Part shown: one piece after another, positions 20,894-30,168 of the stretch
Numbering within the stretch: the first letter of the stretch is position 1
How the letters are laid out: each line of letters starts with the position of its first letter
Assembly (NCBI RefSeq): GCF_003946865.1
Contig: NZ_QXTH01000005.1
Span: 62,001-126,000 of the forward strand
From: Antribacter gilvus
GTDB lineage: Bacteria; Actinomycetota; Actinomycetes; Actinomycetales; Cellulomonadaceae
Direction of reading: 5' to 3'
DNA length: 64,000 nt
Translations under genes and position numbers: made by a program
The notes under the pieces: model-generated
The model's input: only the letters and a program-made list of their open reading frames with translations
Told to the model about the DNA's origin: nothing
Databases searched by the model: none

Positions 20894-23098
20894 GTGATCG
20901 TGACTCGTGACCCCGCCGAGCCCGAGCAGCCCGCGCTGCTCGGGCTCGACGACGTGGGGGCCGCGCAGCGCCCGGCCCGCGGCCGGGGCCCGCGCAGCCG
21001 CGCGGTCGTGGAGACGGCGGGCGTGCCGATCGCGACGGAGCTGCCCGTCGCTCGCGTGGTCCTGGACCTGCAGCCGGCGCACCTCGACCAGCCGTACGAC
21101 TACCTCGTGCCCGCGGCGCTGTCCGACGACGCGCAGCCCGGCGTGCGGGTCAAGGCGCGGTTCGGGCGGCAGGACGTCGACGGCTTCGTCGTGGCGCGGC
21201 AGGATTCGTCGGACCACGACGGGCGGCTCGTCCCGCTGCGGCGCGTGGTGTCGCCGGAGCAGGTGCTGACGCCGCAGGTGCTGCTCCTGTGCCGGGCCGT
21301 GGCCGACCGTTTCGCGGGAACGCTCGCGGACGTCCTCCGGCTGGCGGTCCCGCCGCGGCACGCGCGCGTGGAGAAGTCGGTGTCGGCGGAGGACGCGGAG
21401 GGTCCCGAGGGTCCCGAGGGTGCCGAGGGTGCCGAGGCAGCGGGCCAGGAGGACGCCCCGGGCTCGGAGCCGGCGCCCGCTCGGGAGGAGGCCGCGCCGT
21501 CGTCGTCCGCCTGGGTGCCGTACCGGGGTGGGGAGGCCTTCCTGCGGCGCGTCCAGGCGGGCGAGGCGCCGCGCGCCGTGTGGTCCGCGCTCCCGGGCGT
21601 CGAGGGGACCGACCCGCACTGGGCACTGGCGGTCGGGGAGGCGGTCCGGGCGTGCGTCGCGGGCGGGCGGGGCGCGCTGGTCGTGGCGCCGGACGCCCGG
21701 GACGTCGCCCGGCTGCAGGCAGCCCTGGAGGTGGCGGGCGTGGAGGCCCACGTCCGGCTGCTGGCCGACGACGGACCCGCGCCCCGCTACCGCTCCTTCC
21801 TCGCGGCCCTGCACGGCCGGGCGCGGGTGGTGGTCGGCACGCGGGCGGCGATGTTCGCCCCCGTGGCGGACCTGGGGCTCGTGGTGCTGTGGGGCGACGG
21901 CGAGGACACCCTGGCCGAGCCGCACGCCCCGTACCCGCACCCGCGCGACGTGCTGGCGCTGCGCGCGGAGCAGGAGGGCGCCGCCTACCTGCTGGGGTCC
22001 CCTGGCCGCACGGTCCAGGCGCAGGCGCTGCTGGCGTCGGGCTGGGCGCGGGAGCTGGGGGTGCCGAGGGACGTCCTGCGGACCCGGGCGCCCCGGGTGC
22101 GGGCCCTGACGTCGGTGGAGCTGGCGCGCGAGGGGGCGGCTGCCGCGGCGCGGCTCCCGTCCGCCGCGTGGCGGGCGGCCCGCGAGGCGCTGGCGCACGG
22201 CCCCGTCCTGGTCCAGGTGCCGCGGTCCGGCTACCTGCCGGTCGTGGCGTGCGCGCGGTGCCGCACCGCCGCCCGGTGCGCGGCCTGCCACGGCCCGCTG
22301 GGCCTGCCGAGCGCGGGCGGTGCCCCGCAGTGCACGTGGTGCGGCCGCCTGGCCGGGGGCTGGTCGTGCGACGAGTGCGGGTTCACCGGGCTCCGCTCCG
22401 TCCGCGTCGGGTCCGACCGCACGGCCGAGGAGCTCGGCCGCGCCTTCCCGGGCGTGCCGGTCCGCCTCTCCGCGGCGTCCGCGCCGGGCGGCGTCGTCGA
22501 CGAGGTGCCGGGCAGGCCCGCGCTCGTCGTCGCCACCCCCGGTGCCGAGCCCGTGGCCGACGGCGGCTACGTCGTCGCCCTGCTGCTCGACGCCGCCGTG
22601 CTGACCGGGGGGACCGGCCTCGCGACGGGCACCGAGGCCGTCCACCGGTGGCTCGCGGCCGCGTCGCTCGTCCGGTCCGCGCCCCACGGGCAGGTGCTGC
22701 TCGTGGGCGACGCCGCGCCCGCGCCCACGCAGGCGCTCGTCCGCTGGGACCCGGCAGGATTCGCGGACCGAGAGCTGGCGGAGCGGGTCGAGCTCGACCT
22801 CCCGCCCGCGGTCCGGGTGGCGGCCGTGACGGGCGACCGGGACGCCGTCGACGCCCTGATCTCCCGGGTGGGCCTCGGCACGGTGCTCGGGCCGGTGGAG
22901 GTGCCGGAGCCGCCCCGGCCGGGCGGGACCGGCGGCCGGCCTGCGACGCTCGGCGCACCGGTCCGTGCCGTGCTCCGCGTTCCCCTCGGCGAGGGCGCGG
23001 AGCTCGCCCGCCGCCTCCGCGACTCGCTGGCCGTGCGGTCCGCACGGCGCGAGGGCGGGACCGTCCGCGTCCAGCTCGACCCGAAGGAGATGCTGTGA
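20894..23098 (+). CDS. priA: PriA-family primosomal protein lacking ATPase motifs
   Basis: 734-aa homologue of the replication-restart helicase PriA (N'). The 3'-DNA-binding domain is recognisable (VVLDLQPAHLDQPYDYLVP; VKARFGRQDVDGFVV). Eight zinc-binding Cys are conserved around residues 452-502 (CARC, RCAAC, CTWC, CDEC). Where PriA has Walker A (GxTGSGKT) this protein has GVEGTDPHWAL, and the DEEH box reads LWGDGEDTL, so ATP-driven helicase activity is probably lost; this degeneration is known for actinobacterial PriA annotation. A 30-residue acidic low-complexity insert lies near residues 158-205. GTG start. Confidence 0.88.
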   Translation: MIVTRDPAEPEQPALLGLDDVGAAQRPARGRGPRSRAVVETAGVPIATELPVARVVLDLQPAHLDQPYDYLVPAALSDDAQPGVRVKARFGRQDVDGFVVARQDSSDHDGRLVPLRRVVSPEQVLTPQVLLLCRAVADRFAGTLADVLRLAVPPRHARVEKSVSAEDAEGPEGPEGAEGAEAAGQEDAPGSEPAPAREEAAPSSSAWVPYRGGEAFLRRVQAGEAPRAVWSALPGVEGTDPHWALAVGEAVRACVAGGRGALVVAPDARDVARLQAALEVAGVEAHVRLLADDGPAPRYRSFLAALHGRARVVVGTRAAMFAPVADLGLVVLWGDGEDTLAEPHAPYPHPRDVLALRAEQEGAAYLLGSPGRTVQAQALLASGWARELGVPRDVLRTRAPRVRALTSVELAREGAAAAARLPSAAWRAAREALAHGPVLVQVPRSGYLPVVACARCRTAARCAACHGPLGLPSAGGAPQCTWCGRLAGGWSCDECGFTGLRSVRVGSDRTAEELGRAFPGVPVRLSAASAPGGVVDEVPGRPALVVATPGAEPVADGGYVVALLLDAAVLTGGTGLATGTEAVHRWLAAASLVRSAPHGQVLLVGDAAPAPTQALVRWDPAGFADRELAERVELDLPPAVRVAAVTGDRDAVDALISRVGLGTVLGPVEVPEPPRPGGTGGRPATLGAPVRAVLRVPLGEGAELARRLRDSLAVRSARREGGTVRVQLDPKEML

Positions 23099-23796
23099 CC
23101 AGCCGCGAGACCAGCCGCACGACCGCCCGCGAGGCCACCCGCGACACCACTGAGGAGGCCACCACGGTGATCGACACCGTCGTCTACGACCTCGGCAACG
23201 TCCTCGTCCACTGGGACCCGCGCCTGCCGTACGAGGGACACCTCACGCCGGAGGAGGTGGACCGGCTGTTCGACGAGATCGACTTCTTCGCGCTGAACCA
23301 CCGGCAGGACCTCGGGGAGCCCTGGCCCGTGCTCCTGGAGGAGGTGGCGCGCACCCACCCGCACCGGGTGGAGGACCTGCGCCGGTACGTCGACGGCTAC
23401 GCCCTCGCCCTCCCGGGGCCGGTCGAGGGGTCGCAGGAGCTCGCGCGGGAGCTCAAGGACCTGGGCCTGCGCCTCGTCGGGCTCACCAACTGGTCGGCGG
23501 AGACCTTCCACCTGGCCGACGCGATCCCGGCGGTACAGCTCCTCGACGACGTCCTCGTGTCGGGTCGCGTGGGCCTCGCCAAGCCGGACCCGCGGATCTT
23601 CCGCCTCCTCGTCGAGTCCTACGGCGTGGACCCCGCACGTGCCGTCTTCACCGACGACATGGAGGCGAACGTCGTCGCGGGTCGTGCGGCGGGCTTCCAC
23701 GCCCAGCTCTTCACGAGCACCGCCGGCCTCCGCCACGACCTGGCAGCGCTCGGGGTGCCCGTCCGTACCACCGCGCAGCCGCAGGACCGCTCCTAG
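23095..23796 (+). CDS. HAD family phosphatase
   Basis: Haloacid dehalogenase superfamily hydrolase, 233 aa from GTG 23095 (overlapping the priA stop). Motif I is VVYDLGNVLVHWDP (nucleophile Asp; the second Asp replaced by Gly as in the YihX-like group), motif II LTNWSAE, motif III Lys in GLAKPDPRIF and motif IV TDDMEANV. The first 24 residues are a Thr/Arg/Glu repeat-like tail. A second GTG at 23167 has AGGAGG 8 nt upstream and gives a 209-aa protein beginning right at the HAD fold, so the shorter form may be the real one. Substrate unknown. Confidence 0.85.
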   Translation: MTSRETSRTTAREATRDTTEEATTVIDTVVYDLGNVLVHWDPRLPYEGHLTPEEVDRLFDEIDFFALNHRQDLGEPWPVLLEEVARTHPHRVEDLRRYVDGYALALPGPVEGSQELARELKDLGLRLVGLTNWSAETFHLADAIPAVQLLDDVLVSGRVGLAKPDPRIFRLLVESYGVDPARAVFTDDMEANVVAGRAAGFHAQLFTSTAGLRHDLAALGVPVRTTAQPQDRS

Positions 23797-23805
23797 ACTG
23801 TCCCG

Positions 23806-24741
23806 GTGCGCCTCCTCTTCGCCGGAACCCCCGAACCCGCCGTCCCGTCCCTGGAGGCCCTCCTCGCCTCCCGCCACGAGGTCGTCGCGGTGCTCACCCG
23901 GGCCGACGCGCCCTCGGGCCGCGGCCGTCGCCTCACCCCCAGCCCGGTGCGCGCCCGGGCCGAGGAGGCGGGGATCCCGGTCCTCACCGACGTGCCCCGC
24001 GGCGAGGACTTCCTCGCCCGGCTCCGCGGGCTCGACGTCGACGCCGCTCCCGTGGTCGCCTACGGGCACCTCCTGCGCTCCGACGTGCTCGCCGTCCCCC
24101 GGCTGGGCTGGATCAACCTCCACTTCTCCGTGCTGCCCGCCTGGCGGGGCGCCGCCCCCGTCCAGCGCGCGCTGATCGCCGGCGACGAGGTCACCGGCGC
24201 CACCACGTTCCTCCTCGACGAGGGGATGGACACGGGGCCCGTTCTCGGTACCGTCACGGAGACCATCCGGCCCCGCGACACCGCGGGCGACCTCCTCGGG
24301 CGCCTGGCGGTCTCCGGCGCGGGCCTGCTCGTCGCCACCCTCGACGCCCTCGAGGACGGCACGCTCAGCCCCCAGCCGCAGCCCGCCGACGGCGTCTCCA
24401 TCGCCCCCAAGCTCGCACCGCAGGACGCCCGCGTGCGGTGGGACGTGCCCGCCCTCGCCGTCGACCGGCTGGTCCGCGGCTGCACGCCCGCCCCCGGGGC
24501 CTGGACCGTCCTGCCCCCCGAGACCCGCCTCGGCCTCGGCCCCGTCACCCTCGCCCCCGAGGTCACCGACCTCGCCCCGGGAGCGGTACGGGCCCTCAAG
24601 AAGGAGGTCCTCGTCGGGACCGCCACCCACGCCGTCCGGCTCGGCGAGGTCACCCCCGTCGGCAAGCGCGCCATGCCGGCGGCCGACTGGGCACGGGGCG
24701 CCCGCGGCCTCTTCGACGCAGGGGACGTGGTCCTGGGCTGA
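23806..24741 (+). CDS. fmt: methionyl-tRNA formyltransferase
   Basis: Formylates initiator Met-tRNA using 10-formyltetrahydrofolate; 311 aa. [19 protein letters not shown] at the N-terminus, catalytic segment [22 protein letters not shown] (Asn-His and Asp partner later) and the C-terminal tRNA-binding OB domain ([15 protein letters not shown]). The -10 TAGACT at 23794-23799 includes the TAG stop of the HAD gene, and the GTG at 23806 lies 6 nt after it, so translation is probably leaderless. Confidence 0.96.
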   Translation: MRLLFAGTPEPAVPSLEALLASRHEVVAVLTRADAPSGRGRRLTPSPVRARAEEAGIPVLTDVPRGEDFLARLRGLDVDAAPVVAYGHLLRSDVLAVPRLGWINLHFSVLPAWRGAAPVQRALIAGDEVTGATTFLLDEGMDTGPVLGTVTETIRPRDTAGDLLGRLAVSGAGLLVATLDALEDGTLSPQPQPADGVSIAPKLAPQDARVRWDVPALAVDRLVRGCTPAPGAWTVLPPETRLGLGPVTLAPEVTDLAPGAVRALKKEVLVGTATHAVRLGEVTPVGKRAMPAADWARGARGLFDAGDVVLG

Positions 24742-24772
24742 GTGCCGGCACCCGTACCGGACGACGACCGAC

Positions 24773-24799
24773 GGCCGGCACCCCGAGAGGGTGCCGGCC
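24773..24799. terminator. bidirectional hairpin between fmt and secreted protein gene
   Basis: An 11-bp perfect GC-rich stem (GGCCGGCACCC / GGGTGCCGGCC) with loop CGAGA, midway between convergent genes. Suited to ending transcription from both sides. Confidence 0.75.
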
Positions 24800-24840
24800 G
24801 CCGACGTGCCGAGCACAGGCTCAGCGCGCGGAGCCCGGGA

Positions 24841-25236
24841 TCAGCTCCAGAACTCCTTCACCGGCGTGCACCGCGTCGGCGTCGAGCCGCTCATCTCGCA
24901 CAGCTCGCCCCGGAGGTTCGTGTCCTCCACCCAGATCAGCGCACAGCTCACACGGCCGTCCCCGGCGACGTCGTCGCGGCAGCGCACGTGCGTGCCGCCC
25001 TTGTTGCCCTCGCGCCACACGTCGAGCCGCACGTTGCGGTCGTTGAGGTACGGGTCGTTGACGTACACGCGGTTGGCCGCGTCGTCGAACGACGCCGTCC
25101 CCACCACCGTCCCGCTCGCGTTCGTGAGCCGCCACGACTGGTCGTTCGCCGATGCCTGCGCGGCGGCCCCCAGCACGAGCCCGAACGACACCATGGCGAC
25201 GCTCACGCCGCGCACCAGCTGCTTGACACCCATCAT
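24841..25236 (-). CDS. secreted protein of unknown function
   Basis: 131-aa exported protein. From ATG 25236 (a second ATG follows immediately; GGGGGA-type ribosome site just upstream) there is a Sec signal peptide: MGVKQLVRGVSVAM, a hydrophobic core, then GAAAQASAND with a likely cleavage after ASA near residue 32. The mature part, about 100 aa, has a beta-rich look (SWRLTNASGTVVGTASFDD; NRVYVNDPYLNDRNVRLDVW) and four Cys (in VRCRDD, VSCALI, ELCEM and TRCTP) that could form two disulfides. I recognise no family; it might be a small extracellular binding or inhibitor-like domain, but that is only an impression. Confidence 0.65.
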   Translation of the reverse strand: MMGVKQLVRGVSVAMVSFGLVLGAAAQASANDQSWRLTNASGTVVGTASFDDAANRVYVNDPYLNDRNVRLDVWREGNKGGTHVRCRDDVAGDGRVSCALIWVEDTNLRGELCEMSGSTPTRCTPVKEFWS

Positions 25237-25426
25237 CTTCCCCCTGCAGTAGTTTCGAAGGTGCTTCGTCGACAGCGCTTCACCGATGAAGCTGACGAGG
25301 TCCGTCGCGAGTGACGCTAGGCACAGCCCGAACACCGCGCACGGTCACCGCATGGGGAGGACTCCCCATCGCACCCCTGTCACACGAGCCCTTCAGCGCG
25401 CTCGCGGCCCCGCCCCGGGCTCGTCC

Positions 25427-25470
25427 CGGCCCTGTCGCGGCCCTGTCGCGGCCCTGTCCCGGCCCCGTCC
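25427..25470. repeat. 11-bp tandem repeat upstream of rsmB
   Basis: Four units of cggccctgtcg (the last two diverged) in the 280-bp gap between the secreted protein and rsmB. The rest of the gap is GC-rich and shows no gene; the -10 of rsmB lies 35 bp further on. Confidence 0.6.
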
Positions 25471-25517
25471 CGGTCCCCCGGGGCGGCCGCGACACCACCG
25501 CTCGATAGACTCAGGCA

Positions 25518-25559
25518 GTGTCCAGCGCGAAGACCCCCCAGACCTCGGTGCCGGCGTGA
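25518..25559 (+). CDS. 13-aa leaderless leader ORF coupled to rsmB
   Basis: A -10 box TAGACT (25505-25510) lies 7 nt before GTG 25518, the spacing of leaderless starts in this window. That GTG opens a 13-codon frame (MSSAKTPQTSVPA) whose TGA overlaps the probable rsmB GTG (GTGA at 25556-25559). Ribosomes translating the short ORF could hand over to rsmB, which lacks a clear Shine-Dalgarno. Alternatively this reflects a frame difference in the rsmB N-terminus. Confidence 0.45.
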   Translation: MSSAKTPQTSVPA

Positions 25560-27049
25560 CCGCCGACCACGACCGGCGCGACGCCCAAGGCCGCCAGCGC
25601 TCCGCCGCCCGCTCCCGCGGCGAGCGCTCCCAGACCTCCCTCGCCCCGTCCGAACGCCGTAAGGGCACCGACCCGGCCCGCACCGCCGCGTTCGACGTGC
25701 TCCGCGCCGTCGACGGCTCCGACGCCTACGCCAACCTCGTCCTCCCGCCCATGCTCCGCGAACGCCGCCTCCACGGCCGCGACGCCGGCTTCGCCACCGA
25801 GCTCGCCTACGGCACCCTGCGCCTCCGCGGACGCTACGACGCCATCCTTACCCGATGCGTCGACCGGCCCCTCGACCGCCTCGACCCCGAGGTCCTCGAC
25901 CTCCTCCGCCTCGGCGCCCACCAGCTCCTCGGCATGCGCGTCCCGCAGCACGCCGCCGTGTCCGAGACCGTCGGCCTCGCCCGCGCACGCGCCGGCGCCG
26001 GCTCCGCCCAGCTCGTCAACGCCGTCCTCCGCGCCGTCGCCCGCACCACCCTCGACGAATGGCTCGCCCGCCTCACCGACGAGGCCCCCGACGCCGTCAC
26101 CGCCCTCTCCGACACCGGATCCCACCCCGCCTGGATCACCCGCGCCCTCCGCGAGGCGCTCGCGGGCAACGGGCGCGCCGTCGACGAGATCGGCGACCTG
26201 CTCGAGGCCGACAACACCGCGCCCCGGGTCACCCTCGTCGCACGCCCCGGCCTGGTCGACCCCCGGGACGACGAGGCGTGGGGCGACGCCGACCTCCTCC
26301 CCGGGCGCTGGTCACCCACCGCGCTCGTGCTCGCCGGAAGCGACCCCACTGGCGTGCCCGCGGTCCGCGAGGGCCTGGCCGGCGTGCAGGACGAAGGCTC
26401 CCAGCTCGTCACCCTCGCCCTCGTGGCCACCCCGATCGAGGGCCCCGACGAGCGCTGGCTCGACCTGTGCGCCGGACCGGGCGGCAAGGCTGCCCTCTTC
26501 GCGGCCCTCGCCGGCACGCGCGGCGCACGGATCGTCGCCAACGAGGTCCAGCCGCACCGCACCCGCCTGGTCGAGAAGGCGCTCCGCGCCGTGCCCGACG
26601 ACGCGGTGGAGACCGTCCGCACCAGCGACGGCCGGGAGACAGGAGCCCAGGAGCCGGGCGGGTACGACCGGGTGCTCGTCGACGCGCCGTGCACCGGCCT
26701 GGGCGCGCTGCGCCGCCGGCCCGAGTCCCGCTGGCGCCGCACGCCCGGCGACCTCGCCGTGCTCACCTCGCTCCAGCGCGACCTGCTGAGCTCCGCGCTC
26801 GACGCCGTCCGACCCGGGGGAGTGGTGGGCTACGTGACCTGCTCGCCCCACCTCGCCGAGACCCAGCTCGTGGTCACGGACGTGCTGCGCAAGCGCGACG
26901 ACGTCGAGCGGATCGACGCCGCGGCCGTGCTGCGCTCCGTGGTGCGCCCCGGCGCCGACATCCCGCTGGCCGACCGGGACGACGTCCAGCTCTGGCCGCA
27001 CGTCCACGGCACCGACGCGATGCACCTGACGCTGCTGCGCAAGCGCTGA
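25556..27049 (+). CDS. rsmB: 16S rRNA (cytosine-5)-methyltransferase RsmB
   Basis: SAM-dependent m5C methyltransferase of the Fmu/Sun family, about 497 aa. An N-terminal NusB-like RNA-binding domain (residues about 45-180, with ARTAAFDVLRAV and LAYGTLRLRGRYD) is followed by a Rossmann domain: SAM loop DLCAGPGGKAALFAAL around 302-317, motif IV VLVDAPCTGLGALRRRP with the release Cys, and motif VI GYVTCSPH with the catalytic Cys. The first 40 residues are polar and low complexity. Position between fmt and rpe matches the usual actinobacterial order. Confidence 0.92.
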   Translation: MTADHDRRDAQGRQRSAARSRGERSQTSLAPSERRKGTDPARTAAFDVLRAVDGSDAYANLVLPPMLRERRLHGRDAGFATELAYGTLRLRGRYDAILTRCVDRPLDRLDPEVLDLLRLGAHQLLGMRVPQHAAVSETVGLARARAGAGSAQLVNAVLRAVARTTLDEWLARLTDEAPDAVTALSDTGSHPAWITRALREALAGNGRAVDEIGDLLEADNTAPRVTLVARPGLVDPRDDEAWGDADLLPGRWSPTALVLAGSDPTGVPAVREGLAGVQDEGSQLVTLALVATPIEGPDERWLDLCAGPGGKAALFAALAGTRGARIVANEVQPHRTRLVEKALRAVPDDAVETVRTSDGRETGAQEPGGYDRVLVDAPCTGLGALRRRPESRWRRTPGDLAVLTSLQRDLLSSALDAVRPGGVVGYVTCSPHLAETQLVVTDVLRKRDDVERIDAAAVLRSVVRPGADIPLADRDDVQLWPHVHGTDAMHLTLLRKR

Positions 27050-27060
27050 CGCAGACGGGA

Positions 27061-27489
27061 CTACACCCCGGCCGGCGGCCAGACGCCCAAGATCACCGCC
27101 ATGACCAGCACGGTCACGAGCTCGTGGGCGAGGTTCAGGGTGGTCAGCCCCGCCGGGCGACCCTCGAACGCGTCGTGGGTGATCATCCGGGCGGCCGTGA
27201 AGCCCGCCCACAGGAGGACCCCGGTCACGACGGCGGCGGTGAGGAAGCCGTCGTCGTAGAACGACCACGCGATGAAGGTGGCGCCCGCGAGCACCCAGGC
27301 CGACACAAAGCTCACCAGCACCGTCACCACGATGGGCCACGGACCCGCGGCGGCCGCCATCTCGGGGTCCACCTTCGCGAGCCGCATCCAGCGGTTACCG
27401 AACGCTCTCGGCGTATACCAGATCGACCCCACCACCATCGTGGAGAGAGTCGCGACGATCACTGCCCAGTAGTTGATGTCGGGGACCAT
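27061..27489 (-). CDS. DUF1761 membrane protein
   Basis: 142-aa integral membrane protein with four predicted helices. [30 protein letters not shown] at the N-terminus (read in parts) and the helix containing [15 protein letters not shown] fit DUF1761, a family of unknown function. ATG 27489 has GAGGAG at ideal spacing. It is divergent from rpe with only 50 bp between the start codons, so promoters overlap, and its 3' end abuts rsmB convergently (11 bp). No obvious link to the neighbouring metabolic genes. Confidence 0.8.
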   Translation of the reverse strand: MVPDINYWAVIVATLSTMVVGSIWYTPRAFGNRWMRLAKVDPEMAAAAGPWPIVVTVLVSFVSAWVLAGATFIAWSFYDDGFLTAAVVTGVLLWAGFTAARMITHDAFEGRPAGLTTLNLAHELVTVLVMAVILGVWPPAGV

Positions 27490-27539
27490 CGGTACTCCTC
27501 GAGCGTCAGCACGGCGGAAGGTGGCTCTACGCTGGCAGC

Positions 27540-28202
27540 ATGGCAGCCCTCATCGCCCCGAGCATCCTGTCGGCAGACTTCGCGAACCTCGAGCGCGACC
27601 TCAACGCGATCGCCGACGCGGACTACGCGCACGTCGACGTCATGGACTATCACTTCGTGCCGAACCTGACGCTCGGTCTACCGGTGTTCGAGCGCCTGGC
27701 GAAGGTGTCGCCGATCCCGCTCGACGCCCACCTCATGATCGCCGAGCCCGACCGCTGGGCACCCGCCTACGCCGAGGCTGGGGCAGCGTCCGTGACGTTC
27801 CACGCGGAAGCCGCGACAGCACCCGTACGCCTCGCCCGGGAGCTACGACGCCTCGGGTCGCGAGCCGGGGTCGCACTGCGGCCCGCGACGCCGATCGAGC
27901 CGTTCCTCGACCTCCTGACCGAGGTGGACATGATCCTCGTCATGACGGTGGAGCCCGGGTTCGGCGGGCAGTCGTTCATCGAGGGCACGCTGCCCAAGAT
28001 CCGCCGCGCACGCGAGGCGGTCAGCGAGTCCGGGCTCGACGTCTGGATCCAGGTCGACGGGGGAGTGTCCCGGGAGACCATCGAGCGCGCCGCCGACGCC
28101 GGAGCCAACGTCTTCGTCGCCGGCTCCGCGGTGTACGGGGCGGAGGACATCCCCGCTGAGATCGCCACGCTGCGCGACCTCGCGAGCAAGCACGTGCACT
28201 GA
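27540..28202 (+). CDS. rpe: ribulose-phosphate 3-epimerase
   Basis: Interconverts ribulose 5-phosphate and xylulose 5-phosphate (pentose phosphate pathway); 220 aa TIM barrel. Motifs [30 protein letters not shown] (metal-ligand His and Asp; the usual Gly after MD is Tyr), [26 protein letters not shown] and [11 protein letters not shown] are present. ATG 27540 lies 6 nt after the -10 TACGCT (27528-27533), indicating a leaderless transcript. In many actinobacteria ribD follows; here an accessory region does. Confidence 0.95.
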   Translation: MAALIAPSILSADFANLERDLNAIADADYAHVDVMDYHFVPNLTLGLPVFERLAKVSPIPLDAHLMIAEPDRWAPAYAEAGAASVTFHAEAATAPVRLARELRRLGSRAGVALRPATPIEPFLDLLTEVDMILVMTVEPGFGGQSFIEGTLPKIRRAREAVSESGLDVWIQVDGGVSRETIERAADAGANVFVAGSAVYGAEDIPAEIATLRDLASKHVH

Positions 28203-28391
28203 GCCGGTCGCACTGACCCGGGTGCACTGACACTCGCTACTTGCCAGCCTCCACACGTCGAGGCACAGACGGCACTCCGGGGACGCCCCGCTGCATCGAC
28301 GGGCGACGCTCAGGCTCCGGCATGGCGCTCGCGGCCGTCGCCGCGCCGCCTGCCGTCGCTGACGGCGTCGTGGACCGGGCCCATGCCCTGT

Positions 28392-30119
28392 TCATTCTCT
28401 GGTGCTCTCAGGTTCCCAGGTGGGTGTCTCGGTGATGGTGTTGCCGTGGGGGTCGGTGAAGGTCCATTCGCCGTTTTCTCGGGTCATGGTGATGTTGGTG
28501 GTGTCGACGTGGTCGTGGTGGTGCCAGCAGAGCAGGGCGCTGTTGGTCACGGAGGTTTCTCCTCCGGCGGCCCAGTGACGTATCGCGTGGTGGACCTCGC
28601 AGCGGGAGGGTGGTTGGTCGCAGCCGGGCCAGGTGCAGTGTCTGTCGCGGGCGATGACGGCGCGGCGTAGCTCGCCGGTGATGGTTCTCCTGGTGCGTCC
28701 GACGTCCAGGACCTGGGAGTCGGGTCCGAACACGACGCGGGTGACCTGGGAGTCACAGGCGATCTTGGCGAGCAGGGTCGGAGGGATCAGCACCCCGGTC
28801 TCGGTGAACACCGCCCCGCCGGACGTGCCGATCCGGCCGGTCCCGCCGGTCCCGCCTGCCCTGCCGGTTCCGCCGGTCGGTGCCGGGGCCGGGCCGGTCG
28901 TGCTCGTGGTCCCGACGCCGCCGAGGCTGCCGATCCCGCCGATCCCGGCGATGCCGGCGATCTGGGCGGTCTGGGTGGGGGTGGCGCCTGTCTGGGTGGC
29001 GAGGGCTGTCAGTTCGGTCCAGGAGACGGTGACGGTCAGGTGGGGGCGGACGGCTGCGCCAGAACCGGTGTGGGCGTTGTCCAGGACGACCCGGGCGAGG
29101 TCGGCGAGGGCTTGGGCGCGCCGCTGGGTGGTGGTGCGTCCGGTGCCGGGGGTGGGGGGTCCCATGACGGAGCTCAGGGCGGTGGTCAGGGTCAGGCCGT
29201 GCTCGTCGGTGAGGAACCCGCTCAGGTGGTACCCGCCGATCGTCTTGGACAGCTCGAGGTGTTCGCGGTCCTTGGTGTGGGTGTAGCCGCGTTCGTCGGC
29301 GTCGGGGTCGCTCACGGCGGCGAACCGGGCGACCAGGCGCCGGAACCGGTCGGGGCGGTGGGCACGAGCCTGGGCAAGGAGGAACACCTCACCCGTGACC
29401 GGCCCGCCCCCGTCAACCGCGCCCCCGTTCCCCGCGCCCTGGTCACCCGCGCCCTCGTCGCCCGTGCCCTGGTCACCCGGGTCCGGGTCGGGCGCGCTGT
29501 CGGGGACGGGGACGGGTGTGGTCAGGGCGGTCTTGCGGGCCGGGCTGGTCGGGGCGCCGTTGACCAGGATGGTGAGGTGGTCGGGGCCGATGGTCCCGGA
29601 CAGGGCCGCTGTGCGGGTGGCGGGCAGGTCCTGGTCCAGGACGCGGGCGACCCTCACCTCACGTCGGGCGGTGGCCGGGGTGATGTTCTGGACCATCGCG
29701 TGCCAGGTCGCGAACGACCGTGTGCCGGCGCCGGGGCCGATACCCCAGCGGCCGTCGGCCTCGATGCGGGGCAGGAACGACAGACGCAACGCGTCCAACC
29801 GCCCGGTCACCGCCCGCAGGCGGGCACCGGCACCGACAAGCCGGGACACGACCAGCCCACCCGCGACGTCCAGCACGTCCAGCGCGCCCGGCCCGGCGAC
29901 CGTGACCAGCTCGCCCGCCACCGCTTCCAGGTCCGCCAGCACGACCTCCAACGACCGCGGCCCAGGCACGACCGGCACCGACACGACCGGCACCGACGCG
30001 ACCGGCACAGGCACGACCGGCACGGACGCGACCGGCATGGACGCGACCGGCACCGACGCGACCGGCACGGCGGTCATCGCGGGCACGGAGGGCGCCGCAT
30101 CAATGGCTCCGATCGTCAT
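28392..30119 (-). CDS. DUF222/13E12-family protein with HNH nuclease domain
   Basis: 575-aa protein with a DUF222 domain (residues about 45-420: LEAVAGELVTVAG, SRLVGAGARLRAVTGRLDALR, ARREVRVARVLDQDLPATRTAA) and a C-terminal HNH domain (IARDRHCTWPGCDQPPSRCEVHHAIRHWAAGGETSVTNSALLCWHHHD read in sections, with the zinc Cys and HH pair). Such proteins occur in many copies in actinobacteria, including the mycobacterial 13E12 family; the cellular role is uncertain. The N-terminus carries PVASV-type pentapeptide repeats, and two Gly/Asp-rich linkers interrupt DUF222. ATG 30119 follows GGAGGGGG. An SOS-box-like sequence lies 56 bp upstream. Confidence 0.85.
   Translation of the reverse strand: MTIGAIDAAPSVPAMTAVPVASVPVASMPVASVPVVPVPVASVPVVSVPVVPGPRSLEVVLADLEAVAGELVTVAGPGALDVLDVAGGLVVSRLVGAGARLRAVTGRLDALRLSFLPRIEADGRWGIGPGAGTRSFATWHAMVQNITPATARREVRVARVLDQDLPATRTAALSGTIGPDHLTILVNGAPTSPARKTALTTPVPVPDSAPDPDPGDQGTGDEGAGDQGAGNGGAVDGGGPVTGEVFLLAQARAHRPDRFRRLVARFAAVSDPDADERGYTHTKDREHLELSKTIGGYHLSGFLTDEHGLTLTTALSSVMGPPTPGTGRTTTQRRAQALADLARVVLDNAHTGSGAAVRPHLTVTVSWTELTALATQTGATPTQTAQIAGIAGIGGIGSLGGVGTTSTTGPAPAPTGGTGRAGGTGGTGRIGTSGGAVFTETGVLIPPTLLAKIACDSQVTRVVFGPDSQVLDVGRTRRTITGELRRAVIARDRHCTWPGCDQPPSRCEVHHAIRHWAAGGETSVTNSALLCWHHHDHVDTTNITMTRENGEWTFTDPHGNTITETPTWEPESTRE
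29968..30072. repeat. 15-bp tandem repeat encoding PVASV units
   Basis: About seven degenerate units of cgaccggcaccgacg in frame within the 5' end of the DUF222-HNH gene, encoding Pro-Val-Ala/Val-Ser-Val/Met pentapeptides ahead of the DUF222 fold. Confidence 0.75.
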
Positions 30120-30168
30120 CCCGCACCCCCTCCGGACCCGCGTGTTCTGGCCGTTCCTGACCCTCCCA

